From contig NZ_JAMRYX010000091.1 of assembly GCF_024448135.1 (NCBI RefSeq), forward strand, positions 1-64,000: a DNA stretch of 64,000 nucleotides, given 5' to 3'. This document shows, piece by piece, positions 25,958 through 33,883 of the stretch (position 1 is the first letter of the stretch; each line of letters starts with the position of its first letter). Source of the stretch: Methylocystis suflitae. GTDB taxonomy: Bacteria; Pseudomonadota; Alphaproteobacteria; Rhizobiales; Beijerinckiaceae. The notes under the pieces are model-generated. The model saw nothing but the letters and a program-made list of their open reading frames with translations, was not told the DNA's origin and did not search any database. The position numbers and the translations under genes were made by a program.

Positions 25958-27178
25958 ATGCGGCTCATGAAAAAGCCGCGTCCTTGCGATAGAATTCGCA
26001 GCATGAAGGCAAATCATCTTCTGCCGGCGCTCGCCGCTCTTTTACTTGCGGCCGCGCCGGCCCGCGCCGAATGGTCGAGCTGCCTCTCCGGTCTGCGCGC
26101 CGCTGCGGCCGGCGCCGGCGTCGGCCAGCAGACGATCGCATCGGCGACGAACGGTCTCGCACCCAACGACGCCGTCAGCTTCATGGACAAGCAGCCGGAG
26201 TTTACGACGCCGGTCTGGGACTATGTCGCCGGGCTCGTCGACGAGGAGCGCGTCGAAGAAGGGCGCGCGATGCTGCATCAGCATGCCCGCGCGCTGCACG
26301 CGGCGGAAAGCCGCTACGGCGTCGACCCCCCGACCATCGTCGCCGTGTGGGGCGTTGAATCCGACTTCGGCAAGAGTTTCGGCAAGCGCCCCGTGGTGCA
26401 GAGCCTCGCGACGCTCGCCTGCGAAGCGCCGCGCCGCAATGACTATTGGCGCAAGGAATTCATCGCCGCGCTCAAAGTCCTCGACCATGGCGATATCGCG
26501 CCGGAGGAGTTCTACGGCTCCTGGGCGGGCGCCTTCGGCCACACGCAATTCATGCCGTCGACCTTTCTCGGCATGGCGGTCGATCTCGACGGCGACGGCA
26601 GGCGCAATATCGCCAGTTCGGCGGCCGACTCGCTCGGCTCGACGGCGAATTATCTGCGCAAGAGCGGCTGGCGCGCCGGCATGCCCTGGGGCTTCGAGGT
26701 GCGCTTGCCGGAAGGCTATTCCGGACCTTCCGGACGCAAGGGCCGCCAATCGATGGGCTTCTGGCAGTCGCGCGGCGTGACGCGCCTCGACGGCAGCGGG
26801 CTTGGCGAGGGAACTGCGGCGCTGCTGCTGCCGGCGGGGCGCAACGGACCCGCGTTCCTGGTGACGAAAAATTTCGATGCGGTCTACGCCTATAACGCCT
26901 CCGAATCTTACGCGCTGGCGATCTGCGTGCTGTCAGACAGGCTGCGCGGCCGGCCGGGCATTCGGACGCCATGGCCGACCGACGATCCGGGGCTCTCGCG
27001 CGCCGAGCGCCGCGAATTGCAAGCGCTTCTGACCCGCAACGGCTATGAGGTCGGCGAGTCCGACGGGGTGATCGGCACGAAGACCAAAGAGGCGATCGCC
27101 GATTTCCAGTCGCGCGCCGGCTTGCAGCGCAATGGCCGCGCCGGCCTAAAGGTTCTTAACGCCTTGCGCGGACGGTAG
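25958..27178 (+). CDS. Lytic murein transglycosylase (MltB family) with peptidoglycan-binding domain
   Basis: 406 residues. AAGG sits five bases before ATG 25958; the in-frame ATG at 26003 gives a more compact signal peptide (MKANHLLPALAALLLAAAPA) and may be the true start. The catalytic domain has IVAVWGVESDFGKSFGKRPV with the active-site Glu, and GSWAGAFGHTQFMPSTFL. The C-terminus (residues about 345-405) is a PG_binding_1 domain (LQALLTRNGYEVGESDGVIG). The enzyme cleaves glycan strands to 1,6-anhydromuropeptides. The 3' end overlaps the converging AI-2E gene by 33 bases. Confidence 0.92.
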   Translation: MRLMKKPRPCDRIRSMKANHLLPALAALLLAAAPARAEWSSCLSGLRAAAAGAGVGQQTIASATNGLAPNDAVSFMDKQPEFTTPVWDYVAGLVDEERVEEGRAMLHQHARALHAAESRYGVDPPTIVAVWGVESDFGKSFGKRPVVQSLATLACEAPRRNDYWRKEFIAALKVLDHGDIAPEEFYGSWAGAFGHTQFMPSTFLGMAVDLDGDGRRNIASSAADSLGSTANYLRKSGWRAGMPWGFEVRLPEGYSGPSGRKGRQSMGFWQSRGVTRLDGSGLGEGTAALLLPAGRNGPAFLVTKNFDAVYAYNASESYALAICVLSDRLRGRPGIRTPWPTDDPGLSRAERRELQALLTRNGYEVGESDGVIGTKTKEAIADFQSRAGLQRNGRAGLKVLNALRGR

Positions 27179-28339
27179 CGCCCGCGACGTCTCCACGTTG
27201 AAGTCGGGCTCGGCCGTCTCGTTGACCAATTTGAGGTCGTCGGCGATCCAGGCCTTCGCCAGCTCCCAAACGACGGCGAGCACGACCGGTCCGGCAAACA
27301 GGCCGGCGATCCCATGCGCGAGAACGCCGCCGATCACGCCCACGAAAATCACCGGTATCGGCGTCGACAGCCCATGCGCGAAAATGAAGGGCTTCAGCAC
27401 GTTATCGACGTAATTGACGCTGAGCATGCAGACCGTCAGCGCCAGCGCCGGCCCGGTCGCCAAGGTCGTCCACGCCCAGAAGATGACAGGCGCCACGACG
27501 ATCAACGGCCCGATCTGAATAATGCCGAGCACCAGAATGGCGATCGTCAGCAGGCTCGCGCCCGGCACGTCGGCGAGATACATGCCGGCGCCGCCAACGA
27601 CGGCCTGCAACAGCGACAGCCCCATGACGCCGCGCGAAACCGCGTTGATCGTCGCGCCGGCGAGATCGACGAACTTCTCGCCGCTTGAAGGATCGATGCG
27701 CCGCGACAGCGCGCGCGCCCCCGCGAGCAATTGCGGCGCGGCGGCGAGAATGAAGCCCATGAGCAGGACGGAGACGAGAAATTTGAGCGTGCCCGCGCCG
27801 GCGCTCTTCGCCATGTCGAGCAAGAATTCCCCGGCGGGCTTCAGCTGCGGCAAAACTTGGGTGAAGGCGCTGCGCAGATTGGTCGAGGCCAGCAGCCAGA
27901 AGGAATAGAGCTGCTCGCCGACGAACGGCCAATCCTTGATCGAGGCGGGCGGCGGCGGCACCGCGATATCGCCGGTTTCAATGCCCGCCATCACCGCCTT
28001 GATGGGGTCGATGGCGCCGACCGCCATCCAGGTGACGGGCCCGATGATCAGCACCAGGCCGGCAATCGTCATCAAAATGGCGGCTGTTATTGGCCGGCCG
28101 CCCAATATTTCGGCCACCACGCGAAAGATCGGATAGAGCGCCACGGCGAGCACGACGCTCCACAGAATAATCGCCGCGAAAGGCAGGACGATGATGAAGG
28201 TCCAGTAGATCAGCGCGCCGATCGCGAACAGGCGGATCGCCAGTTCGATGACCAGCGTGTTGAAGCGGCGGTCGGAGCCGTTAAGACCGTTGGTTTGATC
28301 GTTCACCGGCGTTCTCTCGCCATCCCGCGAATTTTGCAT
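27146..28339 (-). CDS. AI-2E family transporter (PerM/TqsA-type membrane protein)
   Basis: 397 residues with about eight membrane helices, e.g. LIYWTFIIVLPFAAIILWSV, ITAAILMTIAGLVLIIGPVT and LLTIAILVLGIIQIGPLIVV. The conserved block near the C-terminus (VIFVGVIGGVLAHGIAGLFA and GPVVLAVVWELAKAW) is diagnostic of the AI-2E/PerM family. Members export quorum signals or act as Na+/H+ antiporters; the substrate here is unknown. The start ATG 28339 lacks an obvious ribosome site; an in-frame GTG at codon 12 is an alternative. The coding end overlaps the transglycosylase gene on the other strand. Confidence 0.88.
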   Translation of the reverse strand: MQNSRDGERTPVNDQTNGLNGSDRRFNTLVIELAIRLFAIGALIYWTFIIVLPFAAIILWSVVLAVALYPIFRVVAEILGGRPITAAILMTIAGLVLIIGPVTWMAVGAIDPIKAVMAGIETGDIAVPPPPASIKDWPFVGEQLYSFWLLASTNLRSAFTQVLPQLKPAGEFLLDMAKSAGAGTLKFLVSVLLMGFILAAAPQLLAGARALSRRIDPSSGEKFVDLAGATINAVSRGVMGLSLLQAVVGGAGMYLADVPGASLLTIAILVLGIIQIGPLIVVAPVIFWAWTTLATGPALALTVCMLSVNYVDNVLKPFIFAHGLSTPIPVIFVGVIGGVLAHGIAGLFAGPVVLAVVWELAKAWIADDLKLVNETAEPDFNVETSRALPSAQGVKNL

Positions 28340-28461
28340 AGCGATAGAGTGAAGACTTGGCGGGCGTCTGACAAGAGGAGCGGTTTGCGCGTTATCGGGC
28401 GGGTCGATTCCATGTGAAGCGCAACTCGCCGAACGCTAGCCAAAGCCCTGCGGCGTCACCC

Positions 28462-28662
28462 CTAATAGTCGCCGCTTCCAACCAAAGGATGGATGCCGCC
28501 GGCGCCGCCGCGATCGGCGTTCTGCCGATTGCGCTTGCCGGTTTTTGTCGCCTGGTCCGATTTTGAGGCCGAAACGGATTTGCCGGCGGATTTCGAGGAT
28601 GCCGCGGAGGCGGGCGGCGCAGCAATCGCGCAAGCGAGAAACAATGCAAGAATGTAACGCAT
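28462..28662 (-). CDS. Small secreted Ser/Lys-rich protein
   Basis: 66 residues from ATG 28662, with AGGGAG about eight bases upstream. The signal peptide is MRYILALFLACAIAAPPASA, followed by a short basic Ser/Lys segment (SSKSAGKSVSASKSDQATK) and a tail ending HPLVGSGDY. The longer frame beginning at 28914 is discarded because this ATG has the ribosome site and the signal peptide. No family recognised. Confidence 0.6.
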   Translation of the reverse strand: MRYILALFLACAIAAPPASAASSKSAGKSVSASKSDQATKTGKRNRQNADRGGAGGIHPLVGSGDY

Positions 28663-28825
28663 GGGGTTACTCCCTGGGCCAGGAGGCGCATCGACCAGGG
28701 CCCAGCCATTAGGTAGCACAATTCGCCGCGCAGGCGAGCGAGTCGGGCGCGACCCCGCAACGCTTCGACAAGCCTTGCGCATTCTGCGATAGACTGTCCG
28801 CTCCACATCGAAAGATTCGAGCCGC

Positions 28826-29440
28826 ATGACCATCCGCCTCCACCAGGGCGATCTCCCCGAGGGGATCGGCGCTGGCGCCATTGTCGCGATCGACACCGAG
28901 ACTCTGGGCCTCAATCCGCATCGTGACCGTCTGTGCCTGGCGCAGCTCTCCTTCGGCGACGGCGACGCCGAGCTTGTCCAGTTCGGGCGCGGTCAGACGC
29001 GCGCGCCGCGTCTCGAACGCCTGCTCGCCGATCCGTCCGTTCTGAAGCTCTTCCACTTCGCCCGGTTCGACATCGGCATATTGGCCAAGACCTTCGGCTT
29101 CGTTCCGGCGCCGGTCTATTGCACCAAGATCGCCTCCAAGCTCGCCCGCACCTATACGGACCGGCATGGCCTCAAGGATCTCGTGCGCGAGCTTCTTGGC
29201 GTCGAGATTTCGAAGCAGCAGCAGTCGTCGGACTGGGGCGCGCCGGTTCTTTCCGACGCGCAGCAGGCCTATGCGGCGTCGGACGTTCTCTATCTGCATC
29301 AGCTCAAGGACAAGCTCGACGCCATGCTCGCCCGCGAGGGCCGCGCCGAACTGGCGCAGGCCTGTTTCGACTTTCTGCCGGCCCGCGCCCGGCTCGACCT
29401 CGCCGGCTGGCCGGAAACCGACATTTTTGCCCATGAGTAA
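28826..29440 (+). CDS. rnd: Ribonuclease D-type 3'-5' exonuclease
   Basis: 204 residues with the DEDDy exonuclease core: AIDTETLGLNPHRDRLCLAQ near residue 20 (Exo I Asp/Glu), HFARFDIGILAKTFGF near 75 (Exo II) and DVLYLHQLKDKLDAML near 160 (Exo III with Tyr). The HRDC domains of long RNase D are absent, as usual in the short alphaproteobacterial form. It trims stable RNA 3' ends. The order rnd-lptC-lptA is conserved in rhizobia. Confidence 0.9.
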   Translation: MTIRLHQGDLPEGIGAGAIVAIDTETLGLNPHRDRLCLAQLSFGDGDAELVQFGRGQTRAPRLERLLADPSVLKLFHFARFDIGILAKTFGFVPAPVYCTKIASKLARTYTDRHGLKDLVRELLGVEISKQQQSSDWGAPVLSDAQQAYAASDVLYLHQLKDKLDAMLAREGRAELAQACFDFLPARARLDLAGWPETDIFAHE

Positions 29441-29515
29441 GGTCGTTGAGTAAGGCGTTGAGTCAGGCTTTGGCTTTGCCTCGAATTCGCCACCTGCCCG
29501 CCTCATGATCACGGC

Positions 29516-30220
29516 ATGACCGACGTCTTGCCGGCGCCCAGCCCTCGCGATCGCCTGGGCGGCCTTGCTGTTCCGCGCCAGAGCGCCTTTCCGGAGGCGC
29601 TGCGCCACACGACGCGCGTTGCGCGCCTGCGCCGCTGGATCCTTTGGGGGGCGGGCGGCGTCGTTGGAATCGTCGGCCTCGGCCTGCTGATCAGCTCGCT
29701 GCGCTTTCTGCCCGCGGATCTGAGCCTGGCGCGCGTCGCGCTCAAGGGCTCCCGCATCGTTATCGAAAGCCCCAAGCTCGTCGGCTATCGCAAGGACGGG
29801 CGTCCCTATGAAGTGCGCGCGCTCGTCGGCACGCAAGATCTGGCGAAGCCTGATGTCTTCGAACTCGATCAGCTCGAGGTGCGGGTCGAGAACGCCAAGG
29901 ACAATTCCATAGTCCTGTCGGCGGCGAAGGGCGTCTACAACAGGAAAGCCGATCGGGCTGATATGACCGGCGGCGTCAATATCCACGAAGACAAAAACTT
30001 CGACATGCGGCTCGAGTCGGCAGTAATGGACTTCAAGGACAGCGTGATGACGTCCGACAAGCCCGTGCTCTTGAAAATCGACGGCGGCGAGGTCACCGCG
30101 CAGTCTGTGGAATTTTCCCAAAAGGAGCGTCACGCGTCCTTCGCGGGACGCGTCCATTCGGTGCTATACGGGGAGGGCGATACGCCCCCGCCAACTTCGG
30201 GCGCCGCGACCAAGGACTAA
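29516..30220 (+). CDS. lptC: LPS export periplasmic protein LptC
   Basis: 234 residues. A single N-terminal membrane helix (LRRWILWGAGGVVGIVGLGL) anchors a beta-jellyroll with family text including SPKLVGYRKDGRPYEVRA near residue 85 and MTGGVNIHEDKNFDMR near 155. The protein sits in the inner membrane and passes LPS from LptBFG to LptA. It directly abuts lptA (stop at 30220, start at 30221), so the two are cotranscribed. Confidence 0.9.
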   Translation: MTDVLPAPSPRDRLGGLAVPRQSAFPEALRHTTRVARLRRWILWGAGGVVGIVGLGLLISSLRFLPADLSLARVALKGSRIVIESPKLVGYRKDGRPYEVRALVGTQDLAKPDVFELDQLEVRVENAKDNSIVLSAAKGVYNRKADRADMTGGVNIHEDKNFDMRLESAVMDFKDSVMTSDKPVLLKIDGGEVTAQSVEFSQKERHASFAGRVHSVLYGEGDTPPPTSGAATKD

Positions 30221-30751
30221 ATGCGCCGCCACCCTTTCGTTCTTCTCCTTGCTGCGCTCGTCGCCGCGACGCCGGCAGGCGCCGCAGGCCGCTCGGGCGG
30301 CATTCTGCCGGGCGCCTCCGCCAAGGATCCGCTCAACATCGACGCGGGCAAGCTCGACTATTTCGAGAAGGAGCAGAAGCTCATCTACTCCGGCAGCGTC
30401 ATCGTCACGAACGGGCCCTCGACGCTCAAGGCCTCGCGCCTCATCATTTTCCTCGAAGGAAAGGGCAGCGGACAACCCGCCGCGACGTCCAATGACCGCG
30501 TCAAACATATCGACGTCGAAGGGCCGGTGACGCTGGTTTCAAAGGACCAGATCGGGACGGGCGATCGGGGCAGCTACGACAAGGCCGAAAACAAGGTTTA
30601 TCTCTTCGGCAACGTCACGCTCACCCAGGCCGAGAACATCGTGAAAGGCGACAAGCTCGTCTATGACGTGGCGACCGGCATGGCGACCGTGCAAGGCGGC
30701 GCGGCGCAGGGGGGCCGGGTGCGCAGCACCTTCACGCCGAAAAACCAATAA
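30221..30751 (+). CDS. lptA: LPS transport periplasmic protein LptA
   Basis: 176 residues. A signal peptide (MRRHPFVLLLAALVAATPAG) precedes an OstA/LptA domain with IDAGKLDYFEKEQKLIYSGS near residue 45, TLKASRLIIFLEG near 70 and NVTLTQAENIVKGDKLVYD near 130. LptA oligomers form the periplasmic bridge for LPS. In most rhizobia-like genomes lptB and rpoN follow; here the next gene is an unrelated one on the opposite strand, so lptB must lie elsewhere. Confidence 0.9.
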   Translation: MRRHPFVLLLAALVAATPAGAAGRSGGILPGASAKDPLNIDAGKLDYFEKEQKLIYSGSVIVTNGPSTLKASRLIIFLEGKGSGQPAATSNDRVKHIDVEGPVTLVSKDQIGTGDRGSYDKAENKVYLFGNVTLTQAENIVKGDKLVYDVATGMATVQGGAAQGGRVRSTFTPKNQ

Positions 30752-30763
30752 CGCTTGGGGCAT

Positions 30764-31261
30764 TCACTGCGAGGCTGACGTCACCAGCTTGTCGAGCATC
30801 CGCTTGCGCTTCGCCTCATAATAGTAGCCGCCGGCGTAAAGCTTGATCGCCCGACCTTCGTCGCCGCCGCTGACCTTATAGGCGTTGGCGAGATAAGGCA
30901 CCGCGAACGCAAGATTGGTGTCGGCGTCGAGAAGGCCGCTCGCCGGCCCGTCGTAGCCCATGTGCCGCGCCGTGTCGTGGCGGATCTGCATCAGTCCCCA
31001 ATAGGGCCCATGGCGAGCCGCGGGATTGTAGTTGCTCTCGCGGCGGATCGAGCGATGAATAAGCGATTCCGGAATGTCGTAGATGCGGGCGTAATGGGAG
31101 ATTCGCGCATGCAGCGCGTCCTGGCCGGTGAGCTCGGTCGCCTTAGCGGCCTCGTCATAGGCGGCGGGAGCCGAAGCGACGGGCGACTCCTGCGGCGCGC
31201 AGCCTGCGAGCGGCAGAGCGCCGATGGCGACAAAGGCGGCGGCCCGGCGGAATAGTCTCAT
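30764..31261 (-). CDS. Lytic transglycosylase (SLT domain) lipoprotein
   Basis: 165 residues. The signal ends in a lipobox (LPLAGC), giving a lipid-anchored enzyme. The SLT core is visible: HRSIRRESNYNPAARHG with the catalytic Glu near residue 95, GLMQIRHDTARHMGYDG near 112 and NLAFAVPYLANAYKVSGG near 135. It would cleave peptidoglycan near the outer membrane. Start ATG 31261 fits the signal peptide. It interrupts the expected lptA-lptB junction. Confidence 0.88.
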   Translation of the reverse strand: MRLFRRAAAFVAIGALPLAGCAPQESPVASAPAAYDEAAKATELTGQDALHARISHYARIYDIPESLIHRSIRRESNYNPAARHGPYWGLMQIRHDTARHMGYDGPASGLLDADTNLAFAVPYLANAYKVSGGDEGRAIKLYAGGYYYEAKRKRMLDKLVTSASQ

Positions 31262-31432
31262 CTAAATTTCCCTCATTGGCCGCCCAGGACCCAGCCGGCA
31301 AATGCGCCACGCACAAATGGCAAATTCGTGGCGGTCACGCTTCAGCAACGTTGATTTCTGTGGGCGGCCGACTACCTGCCCAAGGACTCCTGACGAGTGC
31401 TCCTGACAAGCGCTCCTGAGACGAGGCGGATG

Positions 31433-31762
31433 ATGGCGCAAAGGCAGCCGAAAAGCCGCGCGCCGGCAAAACATTCAAAAACGGCGACCAACTACTGGTC
31501 GGGCGAGGTCACGCGCCACAGCAACGCGCTCGATCTCGACGCGGGGGTGTTCACATGGGACGACCCCGTGAAGATCGCCCGCTCCCTCAAGCGGTCGGCG
31601 GAGGTGAGCGAGCGGCGCAAAGCGGACCCGTTCCGTTCCGCCATGTCGATGCTGACCTTCTACATCAACAGGGCCGGCAAGGATTTGCCCGACGCGCGCC
31701 GACAGGTGCTGGAGCAGGCGAAGGACGAGCTGCGGAAGGCGTTTGGGCGGACGGCCGGTTAA
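31433..31762 (+). CDS. DUF3175 domain protein
   Basis: 109 residues from the second of two adjacent ATGs (31430, 31433), with GAGG upstream. The protein is nearly all one domain: NYWSGEVTRHSNALDLDAGV, FTWDDPVKIARSLKRSAE and FRSAMSMLTFYINRAGKDLP, the pattern of DUF3175. It is small, basic and soluble, with no catalytic motif. The function of the family is unknown. It marks the left edge of an accessory patch with toxin-antitoxin genes. Confidence 0.8.
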   Translation: MAQRQPKSRAPAKHSKTATNYWSGEVTRHSNALDLDAGVFTWDDPVKIARSLKRSAEVSERRKADPFRSAMSMLTFYINRAGKDLPDARRQVLEQAKDELRKAFGRTAG

Positions 31763-31835
31763 ACGCCTTGTCCGCAGTTTGACGCTTTTTCGATCGGGTA
31801 TTACTGTTCTTCGATTGGTATTACCCTGTGTGGGC

Positions 31836-32084
31836 ATGAGCACAAAAGTCACCGTTAAAGGCCAAGTCACCTTGCCAAAGGCTGTCCGTGAGGCGGCCGG
31901 CATCCGTCCCGGCGACAGGGTGAGCGTGCGTGCGCGGCCGGAAGGCGGCGTATTGGTGGAGCGCGAAGCCAACGCACGAGAGCAAAGCGACTTTCGCCGC
32001 ACGCTTACAGCAATGGCGCGCCGAAGGCCGTTTAAGGGCTTCTCGACTGAAGAAGTCATGAAGCTCACGCGAGGCGAGGAGTGA
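31836..32084 (+). CDS. VapB-type antitoxin with AbrB/MazE-like DNA-binding domain
   Basis: 82 residues from ATG 31836. The N-terminal half is a swapped-hairpin AbrB fold (STKVTVKGQVTLPKAVREAA, then GIRPGDRVSVRA). The C-terminal half, with KGFSTEEVMKLTRGEE, would wrap the toxin. The start of the PIN toxin (GTG 32081) overlaps the last codons, the usual coupled arrangement. Such antitoxins repress their own operon and neutralise the RNase. Confidence 0.88.
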   Translation: MSTKVTVKGQVTLPKAVREAAGIRPGDRVSVRARPEGGVLVEREANAREQSDFRRTLTAMARRRPFKGFSTEEVMKLTRGEE

Positions 32085-32479
32085 TCCTTGTCGACACCAA
32101 TATTTTGATCGACATTGCAAGCGGCGACGAGAATTGGGCGGAGTGGTCGATCAACGCTTTGGCGGATGCGATGTCGCGCGGCCCGCTGGCGATCAACGCG
32201 ATCATCTATTCGGAATTTTCGCTCGGCTTTTCCACCGAGGCCGCCTGCGACGCCGAAATCGCGCGCTTCGATCTGCTCTTTCTGGATTTGCCGAGGGCAG
32301 CCGGCTTTCGCGCTGGTCGAGCCTTTCGCGACTATCGGCGACGGGGCGGCGCGCGCAGCAGCGCGCTGCCCGATTTCTTCATTGGCGCGCAGGCGAGCGT
32401 GCTTGGCGTGCCGATTTTGACGCGGGATTTGGGGCGGTATCGGACATATTTTCCGGAGGTCGAACTGGTGGCGCCGTAG
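32081..32479 (+). CDS. VapC-type PIN-domain ribonuclease toxin
   Basis: 132 residues starting with GTG 32081 in overlap with the antitoxin stop. PIN-domain acidic residues are visible: ILVDTNILIDIAS (Asp5), INAIIYSEFSLGF (Glu near 45), SALPDFFIGAQASVLG (Asp near 97) and ILTRDLGRYRTYFP (Asp near 116). The set is complete and the length is normal, so this module looks functional. VapC toxins cleave tRNA or rRNA when the antitoxin is degraded. Confidence 0.88.
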   Translation: MILVDTNILIDIASGDENWAEWSINALADAMSRGPLAINAIIYSEFSLGFSTEAACDAEIARFDLLFLDLPRAAGFRAGRAFRDYRRRGGARSSALPDFFIGAQASVLGVPILTRDLGRYRTYFPEVELVAP

Positions 32480-32538
32480 CGTTGTGTCGCCGGAAATTAG
32501 GTCCTATTTTTCGAAAAATGACCATTTTAGAGGCGGCC

Positions 32539-32793
32539 ATGTCGTCCTACCCCATCGCCAAGGCGAAAGAACAATTGTCCCGGCTGATCGACGAGGCGCT
32601 GGCGGGGGAGACGGTGACGATCACCCGCCACGGCAAACCCGTCGTCGAACTGCGCCCGAGCACGCCCGATGAAGCGCCCAAACGAATGACGAAGGCCGAC
32701 CTCGAATGGCTGCGCAAGCGCCGAGACGAGCGACCGCCGCTCGGCGAGGACGCGGTCGCTCTCATCCGCAGGATGCGGGACGAAGAAGAATGA
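32539..32793 (+). CDS. Phd/YefM-type antitoxin
   Basis: 84 residues from ATG 32539, with GAGG five bases upstream; an upstream in-frame ATG at 32518 has no ribosome site. The N-terminus has the Phd pattern (YPIAKAKEQLSRLIDEALAG, then ETVTITRHGKPVVELRP). The acidic/basic C-terminal tail ends in EEE and overlaps the start of the following PIN toxin (ATGA). The toxin is truncated, so the antitoxin may now be an orphan. Confidence 0.85.
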   Translation: MSSYPIAKAKEQLSRLIDEALAGETVTITRHGKPVVELRPSTPDEAPKRMTKADLEWLRKRRDERPPLGEDAVALIRRMRDEEE

Positions 32794-33044
32794 GCGTTTA
32801 TCTTGATGCGAGCGCAATCGTTCCACTGATTCTGCGCGACGCGCATACGATGAACATGGAGCAATGGCTTGCCAATGCGCGCGAAGGGCTCGTCGTCAGC
32901 GACTTCGCCGCACTTGAAGTTGCAGCAGTAATTTCTCGGCAGATCCGTATGGCGCGCATGTCCGAACAGCAGGCGTCGCTCGCGCTAATTCCGACTGCGC
33001 TCGAGTTGGCCAAGCATGTTGTTAAACGTACGCAGCATCGATAG
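32790..33044 (+). pseudogene. Truncated VapC-type PIN toxin
   Basis: The frame starts in ATGA overlap with the Phd-type antitoxin and reads MSVYLDASAIVPLILRDAHT, a proper PIN N-terminus with Asp6, then VSDFAALEVAAVISRQ with the second acidic residue. Normal VapC proteins have about 130 residues with further acidic residues in the second half. Here the frame ends after 84 residues with VVKRTQHR, and the last 60 bases overlap the 3' end of an opposing lower-GC gene. The second half is lost, so the toxin is probably inactive. Confidence 0.7.
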
Positions 33045-33566
33045 GCATTCCTCCAAAACGCTTTCGTTAGAGTGTTGGCCTATAAAAAGCGCATTGATAC
33101 GTTCCTGCACGCTTCCGCACTGTGCGGCAATGCTAGCCGCAATGGTCGCGGCAAAATTTGGATCAACACGGATCATTTGTAACGTCCAAGTGGAGACGTG
33201 CGAAGCATCGAGAGCTATTTGAGATACCAGTTCTCGATAACGATCAAAGGTCTGGGGGTCGAAATAGGCGCGCCCGGCCCCAAATCGAAAGTCTGCACGT
33301 AAAGGCTCAACGTCATCGCCGCCAGCGCGAGACAGAACACGTATTAGGCCTTCAACGTGCTGAACGGCTGTCTGAATAGAATCCTGCAATTTTTCAAAAA
33401 CCAACATAGTATGCGGATTGCCAAGACCGCTTGTGGCATTCTGCTTCGCTTGTAATTTGAGACAGGCAAGCTGAGCGAACATCGCAACCGTAGAAACGAC
33501 CAAATTCGCAACTACCCATACATCAGGATCATTGTCATTATATTCGGGGTTCTTCTGCTCTTCCAT
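32985..33566 (-). CDS. Unknown protein, lower-GC accessory gene
   Basis: 193 residues from ATG 33566, which has an excellent AGGAG seven bases upstream; the frame opens 12 codons earlier without support. A hydrophobic segment near residues 18-38 (VWVVANLVVSTVAMFAQLAC) may be one membrane helix, then mostly alpha-helical soluble text (FDRYRELVSQIALDASHVST). I recognise no family. The base composition is visibly lower in GC than the neighbours, and its 3' end lies over the broken PIN toxin, which suggests arrival by insertion. Its C-terminus may itself be altered at the junction. Confidence 0.6.
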   Translation of the reverse strand: MEEQKNPEYNDNDPDVWVVANLVVSTVAMFAQLACLKLQAKQNATSGLGNPHTMLVFEKLQDSIQTAVQHVEGLIRVLSRAGGDDVEPLRADFRFGAGRAYFDPQTFDRYRELVSQIALDASHVSTWTLQMIRVDPNFAATIAASIAAQCGSVQERINALFIGQHSNESVLEECLSMLRTFNNMLGQLERSRN

Positions 33567-33883
33567 ATCTACTCCTGAAACTTCGTAGCCGTTTTGCGAC
33601 ATACAATATACACTTCCACGGGATCGGCGCGCCCGGCGAGCTGCCGTCGGCGGTTCAGCGGGAACTGGTCAAACTCTGTCATGATCAAAATCGACATAGC
33701 TTACGCGATCAACTATGATTTTAAGCTTATACGACAGCGATTCTCTTAACTGTTTAATCGTAGCCTTCAAATGGATCCATAAACTTACTTGGGCACGCAA
33801 AAAACAGGGATTCATCTACCAGAGTAAATGACCAGAGGAAGCCTGCTCATTATTTGATCGCTCTCCTAGCTAACGTCTCCTCG
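33567..33883. other. AT-rich intergenic stretch, no gene seen
   Basis: About 320 bases, mostly AT-rich, with a short GC-rich island at about 33625-33665. No frame with a ribosome site and no tRNA fold was found. It probably holds the promoter of the unknown gene at 32985-33566 and the downstream region of ettA, and may be part of the acquired segment. Confidence 0.5.

Noticed and set aside
28709-30157. 482-codon minus-strand frame over rnd and lptC
   Set aside because: Both genes on the plus strand are well conserved; this frame has no recognisable features.
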